Of a stretch of DNA of 64,000 nt, positions 52,766 through 62,106 are shown piece by piece; positions within the stretch are counted from its first letter, which is position 1, and the number at the start of each line of letters is the position of its first letter. The stretch is from Terrimonas ginsenosidimutans (GTDB lineage: Bacteria > Bacteroidota > Bacteroidia > Chitinophagales > Chitinophagaceae). Under the pieces are notes generated by a model. The model had not been told where the DNA came from. It saw only the letters and a list, made by a program, of their open reading frames with translations, and searched no databases. A program made the position numbers and the translations under genes. The stretch is from NCBI RefSeq assembly GCF_022012415.1, contig NZ_JAKLTR010000010.1, forward strand, positions 124,001-188,000, given 5' to 3'.

Positions 52766-52791
52766 CTAATCGAAACAAAAACCTACAAAGA

Positions 52792-54210
52792 ATGAACAAC
52801 TTCTTAAAACATTTCTACGTTACGACAGCACTGGCTGTGCTGCTTTTAAGCTGCCGCGTAGGAAAGAGTTATAAGCAACCTGAACTGGTACTGCCTGCGC
52901 AGTTTGATACAACCACCAGTTTCGCAGATACCAGCAGCATTGCCGATATTCCCTGGACTGATTTCTTTACCGATACAACATTAAAGTCGCTGATCGGTAA
53001 AGGCATTCAATATAATCATGATCTCCTGATCGCTGTTAAAAGACTGGAAGCAGCGCAACTACAGGCAAAACAGGCGAAGCTTCTTTATCTTCCTGATGTG
53101 AACCTGGGAATCACCGGGCAGTACAACCGCCCTTCTGATAATAGCCTGAACGGATTGAGTGCGCAGGGATTTTTACAGAAAAGTCATATCGAAAGCTATA
53201 GTGCAGCGGTTACCCTTTCATGGGAAGCCGACATCTGGGGAAAGATCAAAGGACGCAAAGAGATCGCTTTAACCCAATACCTGCAAACAGGCGAAGCGTT
53301 GAAAGCAGTACAGACCCAACTGGTATCTCAGATCGCGCAGGGCTTTTACAATCTGCTGATGCTGGATAAGCAATTGCAGATCGCACAAAAGAACCTCGCG
53401 TTGAATGACAGTTTCCTGATCGCTACAAAATTCCTGAAAGATGCAGGGAACATCAGCATACTCGCTGTACAGCAGGCCGAATCACAAAAGCAGGCAACAT
53501 CATTGTTGATCCCGCAATTGGAACAGGAGATCGCATTGCAGGAGAATATGCTTCAGTTGTTGACAGGTCAATTACCCGGGAAACTTGGTCGCCGTACCTC
53601 TCTCGGAGACATTACGTTACAGGATAAGCTCTCAACTGGATTACCGGTGAGCATGGTTAGCCGTCGCCCCGATGTACGTGCAGACGAGCTTGCGCTGGTA
53701 ATAGCCAATGCACGCGTTGGCGTAGCACAGGCAGATATGTATCCTGCCCTGACCCTGACAGCAGGTGGTGGGCTGGAGTCTTTCAGATCAAGTAACTGGT
53801 TCAATATCCCGGGTTCGCTGTTTGGGCTTGCGGCAGGTTCCATACTGCAACCGGTATTTCGTAAAGGTGCGTTGAAAACACAGTTTGAAGTATCAAAGCT
53901 GGAGCGTGAGCAGGCTGTTATCAGATTCAGACAGTCAGTGTTGCAGGCAAGTACGGAAGTTTCGAATGCATTGGTGCAAACAGATAAACTGAAACAACAA
54001 CAGGCTATTGCTTCCTCACAAACTGATACCCTGAAGAAAGCAGTAGTGAACGCGCAATGGCTGTTTAAAAGTGATATGGCCAGCTATCTTGAAGTGATCA
54101 CGGCACAGGGAAATGCTTTACAGGCAGAACTCAATCTCGCTATGATACAACGAAGCCGTCTGAACGCAATGGTAGAGCTCTACCGCGCTTTAGGTGGCGG
54201 ATGGAAATAA
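52792..54210 (+). CDS. Outer-membrane efflux factor (TolC/NodT type lipoprotein)
   Basis: ATG at 52792 (MNNFLKHFYVTTALAVLLLS) was chosen because it starts a lipoprotein signal with lipobox LLSC; an ATG at 52720 lies inside the terminator stem. The 472-residue product has the two OEP repeats of TolC-like channels, with WTDFFTDTTLKSLI near the start and SRRPDVRADELALVIANARV in the middle. It forms the outer-membrane exit of the RND pump. A strong terminator just upstream suggests reduced or regulated read-through from the pump gene. A terminator follows it. Confidence 0.94.
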   Translation: MNNFLKHFYVTTALAVLLLSCRVGKSYKQPELVLPAQFDTTTSFADTSSIADIPWTDFFTDTTLKSLIGKGIQYNHDLLIAVKRLEAAQLQAKQAKLLYLPDVNLGITGQYNRPSDNSLNGLSAQGFLQKSHIESYSAAVTLSWEADIWGKIKGRKEIALTQYLQTGEALKAVQTQLVSQIAQGFYNLLMLDKQLQIAQKNLALNDSFLIATKFLKDAGNISILAVQQAESQKQATSLLIPQLEQEIALQENMLQLLTGQLPGKLGRRTSLGDITLQDKLSTGLPVSMVSRRPDVRADELALVIANARVGVAQADMYPALTLTAGGGLESFRSSNWFNIPGSLFGLAAGSILQPVFRKGALKTQFEVSKLEREQAVIRFRQSVLQASTEVSNALVQTDKLKQQQAIASSQTDTLKKAVVNAQWLFKSDMASYLEVITAQGNALQAELNLAMIQRSRLNAMVELYRALGGGWK

Positions 54211-54232
54211 ACGGTTGTCTTTCTTTGTTGCG

Positions 54233-54267
54233 AATGGCTGTTTCAGGTAACTGAACAGCCATTTTTT
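54233..54267 (+). terminator. Intrinsic terminator of the efflux operon
   Basis: AATGGCTGTT (54233-54242) pairs perfectly with AACAGCCATT (54254-54263), followed by four more T residues. An inner CAG/CTG pairing is possible. Confidence 0.95.
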
Positions 54268-54310
54268 ATTGCTGAAATGCGGATGGTCCCGCAAGTGACA
54301 ATTCATCTCC

Positions 54311-54341
54311 TATGCGACGAAGTGACCTATTATCCGACGAA
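54311..54341 (+). promoter_or_regulatory. Direct repeat TATnCGACGAA, possible LytTR site
   Basis: TATGCGACGAA (54311-54321) and TATCCGACGAA (54331-54341) are spaced exactly 20 bases start to start, about two helical turns. LytTR regulators bind such paired direct repeats. The site is 120 bases before the secreted-protein genes. CGACGAA in the inverse sense also occurs before the orphan regulator gene at 44708. Confidence 0.4.
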
Positions 54342-54460
54342 ATATTATTGTGTAGTTCATCTCATCTATTTTGAATTGATCGGAATACCGCGATTCCCCT
54401 AAATACGCCGGCATACTTTCGTTCCCCAAAACGGGATTCCATTAACAATTAAACGTAAGT

Positions 54461-55462
54461 ATGAAAAAGAATTTACACAAGTTATTATTAACTGTAACTG
54501 CGATTGCGGCTTTAAGCAGTGCGGAAGCAAAGATCTGGAAAGTGAGCAATAACACCGGGGCAAATGCGGATTTCACGCAAATCCAGTCAGCCGGCGCAAG
54601 TGCTGCCGTACAGCCCGGAGATACTCTGTACGTCGAAGGTTCTGCCACAGCCTATAGCGGCGCTGATATAAAAAAAAGACTCGTAATTATAGGACCTGGC
54701 TATTTTTTATCTGGTAATAACAGCAATCCCGGTCTTCAATACAACGGGTATCCGGCAACAGTAACAATATATATTGACTCAACGGCGTCCGGTAGTTTCG
54801 TCACCGGCATGAGCGGAAATTTGTACCTGTATTATCATACTGATGATGTCACGTTCACCAGGAATGATGCGACGATCAGCGGCTATAGCTCCCGTGCAGG
54901 ATCGAAAGTTTCGAATATTAAGATCACACGAAATTTTGGCGGTGTATCCTTCGGAAACACCGTATTCGAGAATCTCGAATGTACCAATAATATCTTCTCT
55001 CAATATTGTGATCTCAGTTCAACAGAGAATATAAACGGCTTGTTCCGGAACAATGTGATCTTAAATACAAACGCCTCGATCAGCGGTGCTTATGTAAGTA
55101 ATAATATTTTTTCAATATGGGGTTTATCATTCAATAACTGCACTGTAAAATATAATATCAATACAGGTAATCAATTGCCGGCAGGAAACAATAACCGGAA
55201 CAACATACCCCTTGCTACTATTTTTGTAACAGGTGGCTCCACCGACGGAGCTTACAAGCTGAGCGCAACCTCACCTGCATTAGCGGCAGGAGAACCTATC
55301 AATGGTGTAACGCCGGACGCTGGCGCATACGGAACAGCAGACCCCTACAGGCTCAGCGGGATTCCAGCGATTCCTTCAATCTACCAATTGACCGTGCCAG
55401 CTTCAGTACCATCCTCAGCGACCACCATGACCGTAACAATCAGCACAAGATCTAACAATTAA
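54461..55462 (+). CDS. Secreted beta-helix-like protein
   Basis: A signal peptide (MKKNLHKLLLTVTAIAALSS) is followed by 310 residues with the regular short-strand and Asn-rich turns of a right-handed beta-helix (for example NGLFRNNVILNTNASISGAY). Such proteins often bind or cut polysaccharides, but no catalytic residues are recognisable. The end (TTMTVTISTRSNN) looks complete, and no T9SS tail is visible. The next gene starts nine bases later and encodes a T9SS cargo protein, so both are probably exported together. A possible LytTR site lies upstream. Confidence 0.75.
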   Translation: MKKNLHKLLLTVTAIAALSSAEAKIWKVSNNTGANADFTQIQSAGASAAVQPGDTLYVEGSATAYSGADIKKRLVIIGPGYFLSGNNSNPGLQYNGYPATVTIYIDSTASGSFVTGMSGNLYLYYHTDDVTFTRNDATISGYSSRAGSKVSNIKITRNFGGVSFGNTVFENLECTNNIFSQYCDLSSTENINGLFRNNVILNTNASISGAYVSNNIFSIWGLSFNNCTVKYNINTGNQLPAGNNNRNNIPLATIFVTGGSTDGAYKLSATSPALAAGEPINGVTPDAGAYGTADPYRLSGIPAIPSIYQLTVPASVPSSATTMTVTISTRSNN

Positions 55463-55471
55463 TCTCCCTTC

Positions 55472-56803
55472 ATGAAAAGAGTACTATCTATTGTGGTTGT
55501 GCTGCTATCACTCCGGGCAGCAGCGCAGCCCGCGTATCCAGCTCAGCAACCGGTACCAAACCTTAAAACACTTGAGTACTTTGTTGATAAAGATCCGGGA
55601 TTCGGGAATGGCCATCCGATCCCCCTTTCCGCTTCCACCAATTTATCGTCATTACAATTCCAGGCAGATCTTACCGGAGTGGCTCCAGGTTTTCATCGCT
55701 TATATGTAAGAACACTGGATACTGATAATAAATGGTCCTTGCATAACTGGACATTTTTTGACAACTATGTGCTGCCGCCATATCCAGCCGCTTCATCAAC
55801 TTTCAATATCACGGCAGTGGAATATTATTTTGACAATGACCCGGGATATGGCAATGCTACTCCATTGCCCCTTCCGCCTTCTAATGATCAGGTAACAAAA
55901 CCGTTGGTGGTAAATGTATCGGGACTTTCACCCGGTGTTCACAAGATCTTTATCCGCGCGAAGGATGAAAATGGTAAATGGAGTCTCGTCAATTTTGGTC
56001 AGTTTGACAACACAGCTGCCGTTCCTTATCCGTCCGCCCCGGCACAAGCCCCACCGATCGGCGAAATGGAATACTACATAGATACTGATCCGGGCTTTGG
56101 CAACGGCAACAAGATCACGTTCACAGCGGGAACAGATATCACCAACTTTTCCGTAGATATCCCATTGAGCGGCGTATCACAAGGGCCTCATACTTTCCAC
56201 ATCAGAAGCCGCCAGAATCCGTGGAGTCTTACTGCATTTGTTCCGTTCATATACAGTAGTACACTCCCGGTTACCTGGCTGTATGTAAAAGGCGAAATGA
56301 AAACCGACAAAGCCTATATCGACTGGGCTACCGCCAATGAAGAAGATGCCGACAAGTTCATTGTTGAACACAGCACTGATGGAAGACAGTTCGTCACTGC
56401 CGGAGAAGTAAAGGCTGCGGGTAACAGCAGTACAACAAAAAAATACCAGTTCATTCATTCATCACCCGCAAGAGGTATGAATTACTATCGGATCAAACAG
56501 ATTGATAAGAACGGAACCTTTACTTATTCAAAAGCACTGCATCTATTGTATCATCCGGATAGAAAAGAATTGCTCGTTGCACCAAATCCTGCAACAGATC
56601 AGGTTTATGTAATTTCCGGAAGCGGAAGAAATGTGACCAGGGCCGAGATGTTTGATATGAGCGGCAAGCAGGTATTCACTAAACAATTGAATGCCGGTCA
56701 GCAGGTTTACAGTCTCGATATCTCATCAGTTCAAAAAGGCATCTACCTGTTGAAGTTATATGACGATACAGGCGTAACAACGCAGCGCATTATGAAACAA
56801 TAG
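55472..56803 (+). CDS. Secreted repeat protein with T9SS type A sorting domain
   Basis: A signal peptide (MKRVLSIVVVLLSLRAAAQP) is followed by three copies of a module of about 85-100 residues. These start EYFVDKDPGFGNGHPIPLS, EYYFDNDPGYGNATPLPL and EYYIDTDPGFGNGNKITF, each ending in an HRLYVRTLD- or HKIFIRAKD-type segment. The C-terminal 75 residues form a type A sorting domain (VAPNPATDQVYVIS, FDMSGKQVFTKQL, GIYLLKLYDDTG). The T9SS therefore exports it and the PorU-type sortase would remove the tail. The function of the DPGFGNG repeats is unknown; adhesion or glycan binding is possible. Confidence 0.9.
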   Translation: MKRVLSIVVVLLSLRAAAQPAYPAQQPVPNLKTLEYFVDKDPGFGNGHPIPLSASTNLSSLQFQADLTGVAPGFHRLYVRTLDTDNKWSLHNWTFFDNYVLPPYPAASSTFNITAVEYYFDNDPGYGNATPLPLPPSNDQVTKPLVVNVSGLSPGVHKIFIRAKDENGKWSLVNFGQFDNTAAVPYPSAPAQAPPIGEMEYYIDTDPGFGNGNKITFTAGTDITNFSVDIPLSGVSQGPHTFHIRSRQNPWSLTAFVPFIYSSTLPVTWLYVKGEMKTDKAYIDWATANEEDADKFIVEHSTDGRQFVTAGEVKAAGNSSTTKKYQFIHSSPARGMNYYRIKQIDKNGTFTYSKALHLLYHPDRKELLVAPNPATDQVYVISGSGRNVTRAEMFDMSGKQVFTKQLNAGQQVYSLDISSVQKGIYLLKLYDDTGVTTQRIMKQ

Positions 56804-56826
56804 CGTAGCCATTTCCGACATTTTAA

Positions 56827-56856
56827 TCCGGGTTTGAGGCAACTCACCCGGATTTT
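56827..56856 (+). terminator. Intrinsic terminator after the T9SS cargo gene
   Basis: TCCGGGT (56827-56833) pairs with ACCCGGA (56846-56852), followed by TTTT. It lies 24 bases after the stop codon. Confidence 0.75.
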
Positions 56857-56949
56857 CGTCATTTAAGGACACTGATCCTACCATTCATCCATCGGGTATG
56901 GGTGAAACCCCGTTTAGCGGCTATTTTTATCAGATAACCGAATGCTGCT

Positions 56950-57696
56950 ATGACGGTAAAAAAAGTATTAATTATAGATGACGAAGAAGCTGCCCGCATA
57001 CTCATCCGTCAGTATCTCGAAGATTACGACCAACTGGAGATCGTCGGAGAATGCAGTGATGGGTTAGTAGCCGTTAATTCTATAGACCGTCTTGAGCCTG
57101 ATCTCGTGTTTCTTGACGTTCAGATGCCCGGGCTCAGCGGCTTCCAGGTCATACGGCAGGTTGTACATATTCCACAGGTTGTCTTCACCACAGCATTTGA
57201 TCAATATGCACTAAAAGCATTTGACTCCAATGCTGTGGATTATTTATTGAAGCCTTACACCAAAGAGCGTTTTGATCAGGCACTCGCAAAAGTTCTGATG
57301 CGAAATAGCACACTCGCCACTCAGGCAACTTCTCTTACCGAAAGTATATTTCCCGCAACTAATGCCAACAGCTATTACGAGCGCATCCTGCTCGAGAGCG
57401 GAAGCAGAATGATCAGCCTGAGCATTCACGATATCATCTATCTCGAAGCGGAAAAAGACTACACACGCGTTCATACTTCCTCAAAAAATTATCTCAGTAA
57501 TTTTGGTATCAGCACCCTTGAGCTCCGGCTTAACCCTGCCGTATTCACGCGTATCCACCGGTCATTCATTGTCAACATCCATCACATCAAAGAAGTTTAC
57601 AAGCAGAATAACGACACCTATCTCGTGCTAAAGAATGAGATGACGTTAAAGGTGAGCAAGGGGTATGTGGAGAATATTAAGAAAATGATGTACTGA
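56950..57696 (+). CDS. Orphan LytTR response regulator B
   Basis: The receiver domain has LIIDDEEAA, the acceptor Asp in VFLDVQMPG, the Thr in FTTAFDQ and the Lys in YLLKP. The LytTR domain contains IHDIIYLEAEKDYTRVHTS and FTRIHRSFIVNIH and ends KKMMY. It is a close paralog of the regulator at 44708-45436: the blocks YALKAFDSNAVDYLLKPYTK and YLEAEKDYTRV are identical. No kinase gene lies beside it. The upstream neighbours encode secreted proteins. The stop codon overlaps a long inverted repeat. Confidence 0.93.
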   Translation: MTVKKVLIIDDEEAARILIRQYLEDYDQLEIVGECSDGLVAVNSIDRLEPDLVFLDVQMPGLSGFQVIRQVVHIPQVVFTTAFDQYALKAFDSNAVDYLLKPYTKERFDQALAKVLMRNSTLATQATSLTESIFPATNANSYYERILLESGSRMISLSIHDIIYLEAEKDYTRVHTSSKNYLSNFGISTLELRLNPAVFTRIHRSFIVNIHHIKEVYKQNNDTYLVLKNEMTLKVSKGYVENIKKMMY

Positions 57697-57847
57697 CGCG
57701 AATGCATCGCCAATGGCCACGAATGTTCGCGAATGCAGCTTTCAATCAGCACTCGCTCCTATACCTGAAACTACAATACTCAAAATATAGTCTTTTCATT
57801 GACAGACCCATTCGCGAACATTTGTGGTCATTCGTGAACATTAGCGT
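57696..57847. repeat. Long imperfect inverted repeat of CGAATG / GTTCGCG units
   Basis: The left arm (57696-57735) ends GGCCACGAATGTTCGCGAAT and its imperfect inverse is at 57809-57847 (starting CATTCGCGAACATTTGTGGT). The loop is about 73 bases. The left arm begins at the regulator stop codon, so the hairpin would end that transcript. Confidence 0.75.
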
Positions 57848-58157
57848 CAATAGAAAAAGGGGAGAATAGAAATTCCCCCCGGGATACAGTATTACCACAC
57901 ACACTGTATGAGATCCTTTATGTTGATTAAAACTGTGTTCAATTAAGTGGAGGAAGTGGAAACCTCCTCCTTTCACCAAAACTAAACGCTTAAGAGAGTT
58001 GCTCTGATCGCAGTTGAATGATCGGGAGCTCCTGCTTAATTATTTCATATCACAATGATAAACTGTTCGGCGCGACGATTTTTTGCAAAGTATATGAATT
58101 GAGTTTTTTTGGAGTTGAAGTGGTGCAAACACGTTGCCGAGCCAGTTTCACTAAATA
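57848..58157. other. Gene-free segment between repeat and terminator
   Basis: About 310 bases without a recognised gene. Two small hairpins are visible: GGGGA (57858-57862) with TCCCC near 57879, and GGAGG (about 57947) with CCTCC near 57961. No promoter or repeat family was recognised. Confidence 0.4.
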
Positions 58158-58186
58158 AAAAGCCACCGGGGATACCGGCGGCTTTT
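58158..58186 (-). terminator. Terminator of the minus-strand uronate genes
   Basis: AAAAGCCACCGG (58158-58169) pairs with CCGGCGGCTTTT (58175-58186) with one mismatch. On the minus strand the stem is followed by a T-rich run (TTTTTATTTAG). It lies about 65 bases after the uxuA stop. Confidence 0.8.
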
Positions 58187-58249
58187 GAATCAAATCCTAT
58201 CTTATTGCGAAGGCTGCTTCAATGCAAGATTTCGCGAAGCTGGCGTTCA

Positions 58250-59425
58250 CTAATTCGGGTAAACAGTATGGGCAATCCCCATCTCAAGTCCGCGTAATTC
58301 AGCCAAACCACGCAGGCGGCCGATAGCGGAGTAACCCGGGTTGGTTTTCTTCTTCAGATCATCCAGCATCTGATGGCCGTGATCAGGTCGCATAGGAAGG
58401 GAAGAACTACGTTGCTGCATCACTTCGAGCAATGCTTTCACTACATCATACATACCGGCATCACCTTCGAGATGATTGTCTTCGTAGAAATCACCCGCCT
58501 CATTACGGCGCGTGCTTCGGAGGTGAATGAAATGGATGCGGTCACCAAACTGACGGACCATATCCGGAAGTTTGTTATCTGCGCGAACGCCAAAACTTCC
58601 CGTGCAGAAGCACAGGCCATTTGCGGTGGAAGGAACGGCATTAATTAACGCGGTAATATCATCTGCGGTACTTACTACCCGCGGCAGTCCCAGGATCGGG
58701 TACGGTGGATCATCTGGGTGGATCGCGAGAACAACACCGCACTCGTCAGCCACAGGTACGATCTGCTGAAGGAAGTAGATCAGATTGGACCGCAGCCTGT
58801 CTGCATCTATCCCTTTATAAGTATCCAGTACACCGGCAAATTGTTCGATCGTAAAGCTCTCTTCGCTTCCCGGCAAGCCCGCAATAATATTTCTTACAAG
58901 TGTATTTTTCTCATCTTCACCCATGGCCTCCAGGCGTTGCATAGCCGTAGCTAATTGCTCAGCACTGTATTCTGTCAAAGCTGCTTTTCGCTTGAGCAGG
59001 TAAGCATCAAAAGCAATGAAGGCCGCCTTTTCAAACCGAAGCGCTTTACTCCCATCCTCGACGGTATAGGCAAGATCCGTACGCGTCCAGTCAAGCACCG
59101 GCATGAAATTGTAAGTGATCACCTCAATCCCGCAGGCTGCCACATTACGGATACTTTGTTTGTAATTATCGATGTACTGTTGAAAATCTCCCGATTGGGT
59201 TTTGATGTTTTCATGTACAGGAATACTCTCGATCACCTTCCATTCCAAGCCGGCAGCATTCACCTCTTCTACTCTTTTCCTGATCTCATCGATCTCCCAA
59301 ACTTTGCCATTCGGAATATGATGCAGTGCAGTTACCACACCGGAACATCCTGCCTGACGGATATCTGACAAACTCACCGGATCATTTGGTCCAAACCAGC
59401 GCATGGTTTGCGTCATTTTATACAT
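58250..59425 (-). CDS. uxuA: Mannonate dehydratase
   Basis: UxuA converts D-mannonate to 2-keto-3-deoxygluconate in glucuronate breakdown. The sequence has the family start ([20 protein letters not shown]), the metal-site region [10 protein letters not shown], the FCTGSFG segment, HLRSTRR and [11 protein letters not shown], all typical of the enzyme. The length of 391 residues is normal. ATG at 59425 is used; ATG at 59416 (MTQTMRWFG) may be the actual start. It is the last gene of a minus-strand group with GH3 and uronate transporter genes and is followed by a terminator. Uronate isomerase and mannonate oxidoreductase, needed for the full path, are not in the window. Confidence 0.96.
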   Translation of the reverse strand: MYKMTQTMRWFGPNDPVSLSDIRQAGCSGVVTALHHIPNGKVWEIDEIRKRVEEVNAAGLEWKVIESIPVHENIKTQSGDFQQYIDNYKQSIRNVAACGIEVITYNFMPVLDWTRTDLAYTVEDGSKALRFEKAAFIAFDAYLLKRKAALTEYSAEQLATAMQRLEAMGEDEKNTLVRNIIAGLPGSEESFTIEQFAGVLDTYKGIDADRLRSNLIYFLQQIVPVADECGVVLAIHPDDPPYPILGLPRVVSTADDITALINAVPSTANGLCFCTGSFGVRADNKLPDMVRQFGDRIHFIHLRSTRRNEAGDFYEDNHLEGDAGMYDVVKALLEVMQQRSSSLPMRPDHGHQMLDDLKKKTNPGYSAIGRLRGLAELRGLEMGIAHTVYPN

Positions 59426-59530
59426 CGTGTCTTGATTTATTTCTGATTATTTAATGCCTTTTCAGCAAAAATATAAACTAAACGGGCAAAGGGAAGCTAC
59501 AGTTACGAAAACGTATTCGTAATGAAAGAA

Positions 59531-59616
59531 GTTAAAAGTCAAAAACCGCTATCCTTTGACCGGAAACGCCAGCTTAGGCCAGTAGTTTTTAATTTTTACT
59601 TTTGACTTTTTACTTT
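59531..59616. repeat. AAAAGTC / AAAAGTA inverted units
   Basis: GTTAAAAGTCAAAAACC (59531-59547) faces an inverse arm at 59585-59616 (GTTTTTAATTTTTACTTTTG and further). The right arm is longer by about two units. It is related to 49256-49346 and lies between the GH3 and uxuA genes. Confidence 0.7.
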
Positions 59617-59620
59617 AGAA

Positions 59621-62014
59621 CTATTCCACAACGAATTCCTTCTTCAACCTGATGTCCTCCGACGAACTCCCCACCCACACTTCAAAAACACCGGGTTCTA
59701 CAGTCCAGTTCATATTTTTATCAAGCAGTTCCAGGTCCTGAGGCTGGATCAGGAATTTTACGGTTTTCTTTTCGCCGGGCTGCAGAGAGATCCTTTCAAA
59801 GCCACGCAGCTGCATTTCATACGGGATCACACTGCCCTGCACATCTTTTATGTAAAGCTGTACCACTTCATCTCCTTTGCGGCTGCCGCTGTTGGTAATG
59901 TCTACACTGATCTCCACATTCGCCTGTGATTTCAGTTTTGCTGGTGTTACAACGAGGTTGCTATACGTAAAGCTGGTGTAGCTAAGCCCAAATCCAAATG
60001 GGTAAAGAGAACCATTCGCACTGGTGAATCCCGCACCATTCCTCCCCCTGGGAGGCTGATCTGCGTGAGAGCCCGGTTTGAACGGGAAATTGAACTCGAT
60101 CTGCCCGGTGGATTTCGGGTAGGTCATGGTCAGCTTCCCTCCAGGATTATAATCCCCAAACAAGGTCTCCGCAACTGCTTCACCTGCGGAAGGCCCGGGG
60201 AAACCTGCATTCAATATAGCAGGAAGGAACTTGTTAGCCCAGTTGATCGTTAACGGTTGGCCGGTTGTCATTACCAGCACCACAGGTTTTCCTGTCGCGT
60301 ACAACGCTTCAAGAAGTTGCTGCTGCCTTCCGGGAAGATCCAGTGAGGTCCGTGACAATCCCTCACCTACCGTCTTCTCATCTTCACCCAATACAGCAAT
60401 AATAATATCAGATTGGCGCGCTGCGGTAACAGCTTTATCGATCCCCGCACGCTCTTCGTTGGTTAAAGGAGTATAAATGATCTCGGATTCAGGCCAGTTA
60501 TCACCGGTTATATGGCAACCCATCTCATACGTAACGTTTACGTTTGAACCGAGCATGTTTTTGATCCCCTGGAACACCGATGTCACAGGATTATTGGAAG
60601 GACCATATCGACTGATCGCATATTTTGTAGCGTCCGCCATCGGGCCTGCAACAAGAATGTTCTTATAAGCGGTTTTACTTAAAGGAAGCAGGTTATTTGT
60701 ATTTTTCAGCAACACCATGGACTGACGGTTGATCTCTTTTGAGAACGCTTCATCAGACGGAGTATGCACAAGCTTATCGGCCTGCTTCACATCTACATAG
60801 GGCTGATCGAACAGTCCTACAATAAATTTCACACGAAGGACATCTCTCACTCTTGCATCAACAACATTGATGGACATCTTTCCCTCTTTCACCAATTCAC
60901 GTACATTGTTGATATACGCATTGGGCGGGTCAAAGTTCGTCCATACATTCAAACCAGCTTCCACCGCCTGGCGTGTTGCTTCTTTAAAGTCTTGCGCAAC
61001 ATGATGTTTCTCCCAGATATATTCAACAGCGCGACTGTCAGATGTTACATAGCCATTAAATCCATATTGTTCGCGTAACAATTGTGTCAGAAAGTAATGA
61101 CTTCCTGTTACAGGAACTCCATCCCAGTCATTATAGCTACTCATTACACCAAGCGGCTTTGCTTCCATGATCACCCGTTTGAACGGATACAGGTAAAGCA
61201 GATGCATTTCCCGGGGAGCAACATGCGGATCGGTCCGGGCTTCACCATCGCGTCCTCCTTTAGGCACGCTGTATACCGCGAAGTGCTTGATCGTTGCGGC
61301 TACTCCCTGACTTTGGATCCCGAGTGTCATTTGCTTTCCCAACTCTGCGATCAGGAATGGATCCTCTCCATAGCATTCTACCGTTCTTCCCCAACGCTGA
61401 TCACGTGCCGGATCGAGGATCGGCGCATAAATGTTCGTATATCCTAACGCCTTGCCTTCACGGCCAACGATCTCGCCGGCCTGTCTTACCAACTGCTTAT
61501 TCCAGGTAGCGCCGATCGAGATGGGCGCCGGAAGGGAGGTCGCCCTGTCATGCGTCAGACCATGTATCCCTTCATTGGTGAAATCAACTGGAATACCGAG
61601 ACGTGTTTGCTCTATAAACCACTTTTGTACAGTATTGATCGCATCCGCATGCTTACTGAAAGGAAATGAATATTGGGATTGCGCTTCCGGCTTGAAAGGA
61701 AGGCTGTTCAGGTGCTCGTCAATATTAGCGATACCATCTTTCCAGATACTGTCTTTCCAACCGGCAGTCGGAAGTTCATCTTTCAGTACACGGCCGTAAC
61801 CATACAAGGTGGCGAGCTGACATGTCTTTTCATTAAGCGTCATTTGCGAAAGCAAATCTTCCACACGTTTATCTACAGGTTGCGCCGGATCTTCGAAAAC
61901 ATCCTTACGTCCATTTTTATTAAAATCGATCCATCCTTTTTTATAGATAGATGATGTTTGCGCGAACAGGCTCAACGACGCACAGCAGGCCACCGTTGTC
62001 AGAAATCGTTTCAT
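59621..62014 (-). CDS. Secreted glycoside hydrolase family 3 (beta-glucosidase/xylosidase type)
   Basis: A signal peptide (MKRFLTTVACCASLSLFAQ) sends the enzyme to the periplasm. The GH3 N-terminal domain carries DFTNEGIHGLTHDRATSLPA and the nucleophile Asp in GYVTSDSRAVEY (about residue 325). The second alpha/beta domain starts near residue 430 (LLKNTNNLLPLSKTAYKNIL), and a fibronectin type III-like domain ends the protein (about 690-797). The length of 797 residues is usual. Its place between uxuA and uronate transporters suggests release of xylose or glucose units from uronic-acid-bearing oligosaccharides such as glucuronoxylan. That substrate is inferred from context. Confidence 0.93.
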   Translation of the reverse strand: MKRFLTTVACCASLSLFAQTSSIYKKGWIDFNKNGRKDVFEDPAQPVDKRVEDLLSQMTLNEKTCQLATLYGYGRVLKDELPTAGWKDSIWKDGIANIDEHLNSLPFKPEAQSQYSFPFSKHADAINTVQKWFIEQTRLGIPVDFTNEGIHGLTHDRATSLPAPISIGATWNKQLVRQAGEIVGREGKALGYTNIYAPILDPARDQRWGRTVECYGEDPFLIAELGKQMTLGIQSQGVAATIKHFAVYSVPKGGRDGEARTDPHVAPREMHLLYLYPFKRVIMEAKPLGVMSSYNDWDGVPVTGSHYFLTQLLREQYGFNGYVTSDSRAVEYIWEKHHVAQDFKEATRQAVEAGLNVWTNFDPPNAYINNVRELVKEGKMSINVVDARVRDVLRVKFIVGLFDQPYVDVKQADKLVHTPSDEAFSKEINRQSMVLLKNTNNLLPLSKTAYKNILVAGPMADATKYAISRYGPSNNPVTSVFQGIKNMLGSNVNVTYEMGCHITGDNWPESEIIYTPLTNEERAGIDKAVTAARQSDIIIAVLGEDEKTVGEGLSRTSLDLPGRQQQLLEALYATGKPVVLVMTTGQPLTINWANKFLPAILNAGFPGPSAGEAVAETLFGDYNPGGKLTMTYPKSTGQIEFNFPFKPGSHADQPPRGRNGAGFTSANGSLYPFGFGLSYTSFTYSNLVVTPAKLKSQANVEISVDITNSGSRKGDEVVQLYIKDVQGSVIPYEMQLRGFERISLQPGEKKTVKFLIQPQDLELLDKNMNWTVEPGVFEVWVGSSSEDIRLKKEFVVE

Positions 62015-62106
62015 GAGTGAGATTTTTTATTGGGCAATAGTATCCGGTTCTTAATGTATCGTCTCGTCATTAAGAAGGGCATGATCAAATAAATAACAGA
62101 TCTGTT

